Assembly (NCBI RefSeq): GCF_023078455.1 | Contig: NZ_CP095740.1 | Span: forward strand, 1,352,001 to 1,416,000 | Source: Luteibacter aegosomatis | Lineage (GTDB): Bacteria > Pseudomonadota > Gammaproteobacteria > Xanthomonadales > Rhodanobacteraceae | DNA: 64,000 nucleotides | Direction: 5' to 3' | Shown: piece by piece, positions 59,629 to 64,000 of the stretch | Layout of the letters: each line of letters opens with the position of its first letter | Numbering within the stretch: position 1 is the first letter of the stretch | Notes under the pieces: model-generated | Databases searched by the model: none | The model's input: the letters and a program-made list of their open reading frames with translations, nothing else | Told to the model about the DNA's origin: nothing | Made by a program: the position numbers and the translations under genes

Positions 59629-60239
59629 CAACGATGCCTATCGAACAAGGGAGCGCTATGCGTCGCGGTCAGCTAGCCACGATTCACGTAGCACGCCAGC
59701 AGCTCAAGATGGACGAAGACACTTATCGTGACCTGGTAGCCCGTGTCTCCGCCGAACATGGCCGCGCTGTGCGAAGTGCAGCCGATCTCAACGGCAAGCA
59801 ACGAACTGCCTTGATCGAAGAAATGCGCCGCCTGGGTGCCACCAAGCCTGCGAGCAAGCGTAAGCCCGGTCATTACCCAGGCAAGCCACACAACTTCTCT
59901 GGTATGCCTGAGATGGTCACGAAGATCGAGGCCTTGCTGGCCGACATGGCACTGCCATGGTCGTACGCCGATGCCATTGCGAAGCAGCAAACAGGGGTAG
60001 CCAAGGTCGCCTGGGTCCGCCAGGAAGAGCAGCTGCGCGCGATCATTGCCGCTCTTTCCGTGGAGCAAGAAAAGCGGGTGCTGGGTCACGCCGTCGACCA
60101 GGAGCTGAAACGGCTTGGTTGGGCGCCCGAACGCGTGGTGGAGATGCTGCGCCCATTGCGACCGAACTGGCGGCGCCACCGCGAATCCCTTCGGCTGGTA
60201 CTTGCGTACCTGGCGCAACAGGATATCTCCCATGGTTGA
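59625..60239 (+). CDS. gemA: GemA/gp16-family phage regulatory protein
   Basis: A 204-residue protein of the Mu gp16 (GemA, DUF1018) family: QLATIHVARQQLKMDEDTYR, DLVARVSAEHGRAVRSAADL, KQRTALIEEMRRLGATKP, then a C-terminal GHYPGKPHNFSGMPEMVTKI and YADAIAKQQTGVAKVAWVR. In Mu, GemA alters host gene expression and DNA topology. The GTG at 59625 overlaps the previous stop; ATGs at 59634 and 59658 are alternatives. It lies upstream of mor, the usual order. Confidence 0.88.
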   Translation: MTTMPIEQGSAMRRGQLATIHVARQQLKMDEDTYRDLVARVSAEHGRAVRSAADLNGKQRTALIEEMRRLGATKPASKRKPGHYPGKPHNFSGMPEMVTKIEALLADMALPWSYADAIAKQQTGVAKVAWVRQEEQLRAIIAALSVEQEKRVLGHAVDQELKRLGWAPERVVEMLRPLRPNWRRHRESLRLVLAYLAQQDISHG

Positions 60240-60492
60240 TCAATATGTGCTGGACAAGGCTGCGCAGCAGGGAAATCGCTTGGCTAGTTCCGTGAACCGT
60301 GAGATCAGCGATCTCTCTCATTCGGACCAGGAGTTGCTGCTAATCAGCGCCCTCGTCATCAGTGGCGCCCTGGGCATGGTGACCGCCCGCCTCAGCAAGG
60401 AGGCCGCCAAAAGGCTTTGGGACGACATGCGGAACGTCATCGATATCGGCCACGCACAGATCGAAGCCGCCGAGCAGGGCACGCGGCACTGA
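60232..60492 (+). CDS. Small prophage protein, unknown
   Basis: An 86-residue protein from ATG 60232, overlapping the gemA end by 8 bases. It has a moderately hydrophobic centre (QELLLISALVISGALGMVTA) that could be a membrane-associated helix, flanked by amphipathic helices (VDQYVLDKAAQQGNRLASSV; SKEAAKRLWDDMRNVIDIGH). I recognise no family. Confidence 0.6.
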   Translation: MVDQYVLDKAAQQGNRLASSVNREISDLSHSDQELLLISALVISGALGMVTARLSKEAAKRLWDDMRNVIDIGHAQIEAAEQGTRH

Positions 60493-60493
60493 T

Positions 60494-61099
60494 ATGGGCA
60501 TCAATGTGACGTGTCCTGCGTGCAACTCGGCTTTCCCCATCGAGGCAGGCCTAGTTGATGGGGACGCGAAGCGCCTGGCACTCGTGGCCGCTGGGATGGA
60601 ACCGCTAGTGGCCCGTACAGCGTTCGCGTATCTGCGGCTGTTCAAGCCTAACGGGGGCACGCTGCGACTGCCCAGGGCCATTGCCGTCCTGGCTGAGCTG
60701 GATGAAATGGTGAATGCCGCCCAGGTGAGTGCTGGAGGGCATGGCGGCGCGCGACGCGCAGCGACTCCGGCTATGTGGGCCGCAGGCATGGAGCAGATGC
60801 TAAACAGTCGCGCCGACCTCGATCTGCCCTTAGGCGACCATGGTCACTTGCGGACGCTTGTGTACGCGCTGGCTGGCATGCCGACTGCCCACGCCGAACG
60901 CATCGGCGAACAGGGTGACGACGTTGGCCACAAGCGAGCAGTCACCGGAACAGGCGTGAGTCCGCCGCAGCCGCCCGAGGAGCCTCTTAAACGGGATCTG
61001 ACGTGGCTTCAACAGCAGTTTGAATACGGGGCCATTACCGAACAAGAACGAGACGAGCGACAGGCCGCTGCACGGGCAAAATATGCGAGGGCATCATGA
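60494..61099 (+). CDS. Prophage protein with N-terminal zinc-knuckle CPAC
   Basis: A 201-residue protein. It starts MGINVTCPACNSAFPIEAGL, with a CxxC half-knuckle, and continues with helices (AKRLALVAAGMEPLVARTAF, PRAIAVLAELDEMVNAAQVS). The C-terminal part (KRDLTWLQQQFEYGAITEQE) is helical and charged. Only one CxxC pair is obvious, so zinc would need dimerisation or other ligands. Mu-like phages often have such a protein immediately before mor; role unknown. It overlaps mor by 4 bases. Confidence 0.65.
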   Translation: MGINVTCPACNSAFPIEAGLVDGDAKRLALVAAGMEPLVARTAFAYLRLFKPNGGTLRLPRAIAVLAELDEMVNAAQVSAGGHGGARRAATPAMWAAGMEQMLNSRADLDLPLGDHGHLRTLVYALAGMPTAHAERIGEQGDDVGHKRAVTGTGVSPPQPPEEPLKRDLTWLQQQFEYGAITEQERDERQAAARAKYARAS

Positions 61100-61542
61100 A
61101 AGACGATAAGAGCAGCATTGATACCGCCGACATGTTCGGCGATGACGTCTCGCTCGACGCCGACAAGGTCATTGATAGCCTTAAACAGCTCAAATCCCAC
61201 CACTGGGAAGGCAACGTGGGCAAGCTCCTGAAGGCGGTCAAATGGGTCCTCAATAAGCACCTCGGTCCGGAGCGTGCGGCCTCCCTGTCGCCCGAGGTCG
61301 TCATGAGCGCGATCGACGAACTGGGAGGCCACATCGTGTACTGGCCCAAGGGAGAGGTCATCAAGCGAGCGCTGCGCGACATCGAGATCGCCACGGATCA
61401 CTTCGACCGGGGATGCCCGATTGAGCAACTGGTCAACAGGTACAAGCTGACACCGCAGCGAATTTATACGATCCTTGCCGCCCAGAGGGAGATCCGTCGC
61501 CGCAGTGGCCCGGACCTCTTTGGATTTGGAGATGGAGGCTAA
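61096..61542 (+). CDS. mor: Middle operon regulator (Mor family activator)
   Basis: A 148-residue Mor/C-type activator. The C-terminal half carries the family block: HIVYWPKGEVIKRALRDIEI, then GCPIEQLVNRYKLTPQRIYTI with the beta-strand dimer core and helix-turn-helix. Mor activates the middle promoter of Mu and, in many related phages lacking C, the late genes. The N-terminal half is charged and variable. Its expected target is the promoter downstream of the terminator at 62031, ahead of the lysis genes. A lipoprotein gene follows 3 bases later. Confidence 0.9.
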   Translation: MKDDKSSIDTADMFGDDVSLDADKVIDSLKQLKSHHWEGNVGKLLKAVKWVLNKHLGPERAASLSPEVVMSAIDELGGHIVYWPKGEVIKRALRDIEIATDHFDRGCPIEQLVNRYKLTPQRIYTILAAQREIRRRSGPDLFGFGDGG

Positions 61543-61545
61543 CCA

Positions 61546-62004
61546 ATGAAGGTCGTTAAACTGATAGGCGTGTTCATGATGGCTGTGGTGGCCGGCGGGT
61601 GCGACATCGTCGCCGACGACGCATCGAGGGCAGGAACGGGTGAAATCACCTCCATCGCGTCGCTGGATACTGATCAAACGGCAAAAGAGGCAGAGTATGC
61701 GCTTCAGGCCTTGTGCCCTTCACTGGGCAAGCTAGCCGGTGCTGGGGAGATCGATAGCGTTTCCCATCAAGTTGGCGAACCAAACATGGATACGCAGCGA
61801 GCCGTTGGGTGGGCGACCGCAACCACGGTGACCGTGATCCTCCCGAACCGAGCATTGAACAGCGTTCCTTCAGACTGGCACGCGGCTGGTCAACATTGCC
61901 ACTTCGAAGTAGGTGCTGATGGAATTGCTGTGGCCAAGAGCGCATGCATGCGAATCTGCGATATCGAACCTAATGGATCGACAGGTGTGAAGCGCTTTCA
62001 ATAG
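61546..62004 (+). CDS. Predicted prophage lipoprotein
   Basis: A 152-residue protein with a lipoprotein signal: MKVVKLIGVFMMAVVAGGC, lipobox V-A-G-G-C, lipidated cysteine at residue 19, followed by Asp (inner-membrane retention by the +2 rule in enterics). The mature part has four more cysteines (ALCPSLG, QHCHFEV, SACMRIC). It sits just 3 bases after mor and before a strong terminator. A role in superinfection exclusion or envelope modification is possible but unproven. Confidence 0.72.
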   Translation: MKVVKLIGVFMMAVVAGGCDIVADDASRAGTGEITSIASLDTDQTAKEAEYALQALCPSLGKLAGAGEIDSVSHQVGEPNMDTQRAVGWATATTVTVILPNRALNSVPSDWHAAGQHCHFEVGADGIAVAKSACMRICDIEPNGSTGVKRFQ

Positions 62005-62030
62005 CGCATACAACCTCAGGAAGTACCTCC

Positions 62031-62056
62031 AAAGCCCCGCCCTATGCGGGGCTTTT
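62031..62056 (+). terminator. Rho-independent terminator ending the early/middle operon
   Basis: AAAGCCCCGC-CCTAT-GCGGGGCTTTT is a perfect GC-rich stem with a T-run, 27 bases after the lipoprotein gene stop. It separates the early/middle unit from the lysis genes, which therefore need their own (probably Mor-dependent) promoter in 62057-62141. Confidence 0.88.
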
Positions 62057-62141
62057 GCTTACAAGGGCTTGAATATCAGCTCGCACGCGCGATGAACGAA
62101 TCTGACGGCACACGGGGTCATGTGACCTACGGGGAGCCGTC
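62057..62141 (+). promoter_or_regulatory. Probable Mor-dependent late/lysis promoter region
   Basis: An 85-base gap after the terminator and before the first lysis gene. It contains the short dyad GGTCA-TG-TGACC at 62116-62127 but no clear sigma-70 -35, which fits activator-dependent transcription. The assignment rests on position and the presence of mor upstream. Confidence 0.4.
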
Positions 62142-62486
62142 ATGTCGCTTATGTCGCATATCCGCGATGCCGTTACCGCCTGGGTAGCAGCTCGCCTCAA
62201 GTCGTTTGGTTTGACCGGGGTTACCCGCGTCTGGCGTTGGTGGGTAGCGGCACTGGTGCTGCTGGCCATCGTCACGGTCATCTCGCCCCAGGCCGCTGGC
62301 GTGCTGACCCTGAAGTTCGGGCAGCAGATGCTCGCTGCCATCGTCGGGTATCACCTGGCGAAGATCACTCTGATTCACGCCGTACCCGAACGGCTGCGTG
62401 AGGTCCCCATTATTTCAGCTGCGTTGACCCTCGGCCGGGCGCTGGTCATGGCCGGCGCGATGCTCGCCGTGGGGCTGGGCCTGTGA
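62142..62486 (+). CDS. Putative holin / phage membrane protein
   Basis: A 114-residue membrane protein. The N-terminal half has a Trp-rich helix start (RVWRWWVAALVLLAIVTVIS). Two further hydrophobic stretches follow (QQMLAAIVGYHLAKITLIHA, LTLGRALVMAGAMLAVGLGL). It lies directly before the lytic transglycosylase and overlaps it (GTGATG), the usual holin position in this phage group. I rely on context and helix pattern. Confidence 0.72.
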   Translation: MSLMSHIRDAVTAWVAARLKSFGLTGVTRVWRWWVAALVLLAIVTVISPQAAGVLTLKFGQQMLAAIVGYHLAKITLIHAVPERLREVPIISAALTLGRALVMAGAMLAVGLGL

Positions 62487-63190
62487 TGCACGCATATGTC
62501 CTCCTAGTCATCGCGCTTCTCCTTGCCCGATGGCAAGGGCGCCTGGTTTCTCAAGGAAGCGTGATCCGCGCAATGTTGATGTGGCTTGTCGCCATCATCG
62601 TGGGCATGGCGTCGTTGAACGCTGCGCACGCGGCCAGCGTTCCCTCGCCTGCGGCCAAGTCGTGGCAACGCACGGTGCAGCGTGAAGCGCACGCGGTGTG
62701 GGGCATCACCGCACCGGTTTCCGCCTTCGGTGCGCAGATCGAACAGGAGAGCGCCTGGCGCCCGAATGCTCGCAGCCCCTATGCAGGCGGCCTTGCCCAG
62801 TTCACTGCGGACACGGCCTCTGACATGGCGCGTTGGTATCCGGAGCTGGGACCGGCTGATCCGTACGATCCCCGCTGGGCCATTCGGGCGCTGGTTCGGT
62901 ACGACTACCGCCTCTATAACGGCGTTTTAGGTGCGCGAAGCGAGTGTGACCACTGGGCCATGACGCTCTCGGCGTACAACGGCGGCGCCGGCTGGCTGAG
63001 TCGCGACCGCGCCCTTTGCTCGCGTGTGTCCGCATGTGACCCCTCGCGCTGGTGGGGTCATGTGGAGCGCCAAAGCCAGCGCGCCTCGTGGGCGTTGACC
63101 GAGAACCGCGCCTATCCATCACGCATCCTGTTGACTCTACAGGCTCCTTACGCTGCTGCTGGCTGGGCCGGTCAGGCGGTGTGCCCGTGA
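62486..63190 (+). CDS. Phage lytic transglycosylase (endolysin)
   Basis: A 234-residue exported enzyme. It has an N-terminal helix (YVLLVIALLLARWQG) and a second hydrophobic stretch ending AAHAAS that may act as a signal-arrest sequence. The SLT fold begins at about residue 70: FGAQIEQESAWRPNARSPYA (catalytic Glu in E-x-E-S-x-W), GGLAQFTADTASDMARWYP, and the A-x-x-x-Y-N-G-G motif MTLSAYNGGAGWLSRD. It cleaves peptidoglycan. ATG 62486 is used rather than GTG 62483. Confidence 0.92.
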   Translation: MHAYVLLVIALLLARWQGRLVSQGSVIRAMLMWLVAIIVGMASLNAAHAASVPSPAAKSWQRTVQREAHAVWGITAPVSAFGAQIEQESAWRPNARSPYAGGLAQFTADTASDMARWYPELGPADPYDPRWAIRALVRYDYRLYNGVLGARSECDHWAMTLSAYNGGAGWLSRDRALCSRVSACDPSRWWGHVERQSQRASWALTENRAYPSRILLTLQAPYAAAGWAGQAVCP

Positions 63191-63222
63191 CCATCGCGAA
63201 CGAACTGACTGGAGTTCCTTTA

Positions 63223-63645
63223 ATGACGACGGCCAAGCGCCTGATCGGCTACTTGCTGGTACTCGCGCTCGTATTCATCAGTGGCTGGTTCAGTGGCGGC
63301 AGGTCGGCCAACGGCGACGTCCAGGCGAAATACATCGATACCGCCATCGACAGCGCGCTGTGGCAGAGCCAGGCGCAGATGGACGAAGCAGCCTTAGCCG
63401 AGGTGAAACAGCTTCTGGACAAGCAAAAAAATGATTTGGCGGCAGCGAAACGAACGGCCTCGGAAGCCATAGCTCAACGTACCGCCGTTCAAAAGCAGCT
63501 CAACGCCGAGCGCGATACGCGCAAGCAAGCCCTGGAGAAAACCGCGAATGAAAACCCCGACTGTGCTGCTCTGGCTGGCGTGCTTTGCCCTGCTGTCGCT
63601 CGCCGGCTGTTCGGCTCACCGGCAGGCCCGACCGACACCGAGTAA
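63223..63645 (+). CDS. Rz-like inner-membrane spanin
   Basis: A 140-residue protein with one N-terminal membrane helix (LIGYLLVLALVFISGWFSGG) and a long periplasmic coiled coil (LAEVKQLLDKQKNDLAAAKR, TASEAIAQRTAVQKQLNAER). That is the i-spanin layout. ATG 63223 has a GGAG ribosome-binding site; an in-frame GTG at 63187 is less likely. The Rz1-type gene starts inside it in another frame. With the transglycosylase it completes the lysis cassette. Confidence 0.87.
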   Translation: MTTAKRLIGYLLVLALVFISGWFSGGRSANGDVQAKYIDTAIDSALWQSQAQMDEAALAEVKQLLDKQKNDLAAAKRTASEAIAQRTAVQKQLNAERDTRKQALEKTANENPDCAALAGVLCPAVARRLFGSPAGPTDTE

Positions 63646-63889
63646 GCCGACGGTCTTGTCCGTCGCAACCGTGACGTATGCGCCGATGCCGACCGAGCTG
63701 ACGGATGCCATCGCGGAGCCCGTACCGCCGCCCCAGCATTGCCGCACCGCCACTGGTGACCCGGGCTGGTGTCTCATCGATGCGCTCAGCTGGATCGAGG
63801 ACTGGCGTGGAACCCTCATGCGGTGCAATGCCGACCGTGCAACGACAGCTCGAATTGGTAACGCCGTGCAGAAGGCGGTGAAGCCGTGA
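63548..63889 (+). CDS. Rz1-like outer-membrane lipoprotein spanin
   Basis: A 113-residue lipoprotein with signal PTVLLWLACFALLSLAGC (lipobox L-A-G-C, lipidated cysteine at 21). A Pro-rich segment (HRQARPTPSKP) and a longer tail containing three further cysteines follow. It begins inside the Rz-like gene in a different frame and extends beyond it, the embedded/overlapping spanin arrangement. It is longer than lambda Rz1 (60 residues), as in other Mu-like phages. Confidence 0.85.
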   Translation: MKTPTVLLWLACFALLSLAGCSAHRQARPTPSKPTVLSVATVTYAPMPTELTDAIAEPVPPPQHCRTATGDPGWCLIDALSWIEDWRGTLMRCNADRATTARIGNAVQKAVKP

Positions 63890-63925
63890 GCCAAGAAACT
63901 AACAACGGCTTGAAGGATGGTGCGC

Positions 63926-64000
63926 ATGGATGAGCTCGAAATCGCCTCGGCACAGGAATCCGCCGACCGGGAGGCACTGATCAACCTTCAGCTCCTACGT
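63926..64000 (+). CDS. Start of a probable TraR/DksA-type zinc-finger protein (cut by window edge)
   Basis: The reading frame from ATG 63926 runs open to the window end (25 codons): MDELEIASAQESADREALIN, then LQLLR. Small TraR/DksA C4-finger genes beginning M-D-(E/D)-x-(E/D)-x-A are common right after the spanins in Mu-like phages, which suggests the call. The diagnostic cysteines lie beyond the window, so this is tentative. A GAAGGATGG sequence precedes the start. Confidence 0.45.
   Translation, partial: MDELEIASAQESADREALINLQLLR

Noticed and set aside
1..64000. tRNA, rRNA or CRISPR arrays
   Set aside because: I saw no cloverleaf with CCA-adjacent acceptor stem, no rRNA segment and no regularly spaced direct repeats; a dedicated covariance-model scan was not possible here.

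Overview
The window reads as GC-rich gammaproteobacterial chromosome of the Xanthomonadales (Rhodanobacteraceae, Luteibacter/Dyella-like) followed by the left part of a Mu-like transposable prophage. The host assignment rests on gene order (yqgE-ruvX, tonB-gshB next to pilGHIJ-chpABC, pssA-holD-rimI, regBA), on GTAG-type intergenic stem-loops, and on very high GC at third codon positions. It was made by reading, not by database search.

Layout. 1-3373: ruvX, yqgE, a small secreted protein, tonB and gshB. 3442-15408: a complete Pil-Chp chemosensory operon for type IV pili (pilG, pilH, pilI, pilJ, a 2023-residue chpA, a degenerate chpB and chpC), but no pilK methyltransferase. 15437-16332: a Fur box, hemP and an unknown gene. 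16378-28998: a self-contained export locus with a textbook sigma-54 promoter, an upstream palindrome, a membrane-fusion adaptor, one MacB-type ATPase, six FtsX/MacB-type permeases in three tandem pairs, and a sigma-54 response regulator with its histidine kinase. 29052-31741: SPFH protein, NfeD and a ThrE-type exporter. 31932-37785: a secreted PKD protein, an H-NS-like protein, proS, a DUF4124 protein, pssA, a HolD-like psi subunit and rimI. 37876-43532: a YbbP/YbbA-type ABC system whose ATPase start overlaps that of divergent tesA, then a response regulator and a kinase with an eroded ATPase domain. 43621-47118: a RegB/RegA redox two-component system with a thioredoxin-like protein and a His/Met-rich BNR-repeat protein. 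47173-51473: a POT peptide transporter, dgkA, lemA and two TPM-domain proteins.

51.6-64.0 kb: Mu-like prophage, cut by the window edge. A leftward unit (repressor plus an unknown gene) faces a rightward early operon (Ner-like protein, DDE transposase, MuB-like ATPase, small genes, DUF3164, GemA/gp16, Mor). A lipoprotein gene and a terminator follow, then the lysis genes (holin-like, lytic transglycosylase, overlapping Rz/Rz1) and the start of a probable TraR/DksA-type gene. Operators and an early promoter are visible between repressor and ner.

Cross-cutting signals. Paired REP-like stem-loops sit at three convergent gene ends and at the prophage junction. The sigma-54-controlled six-permease exporter with its own two-component system is the least ordinary chromosomal locus. 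Lower-GC codon use and tightly overlapping small genes mark the prophage.
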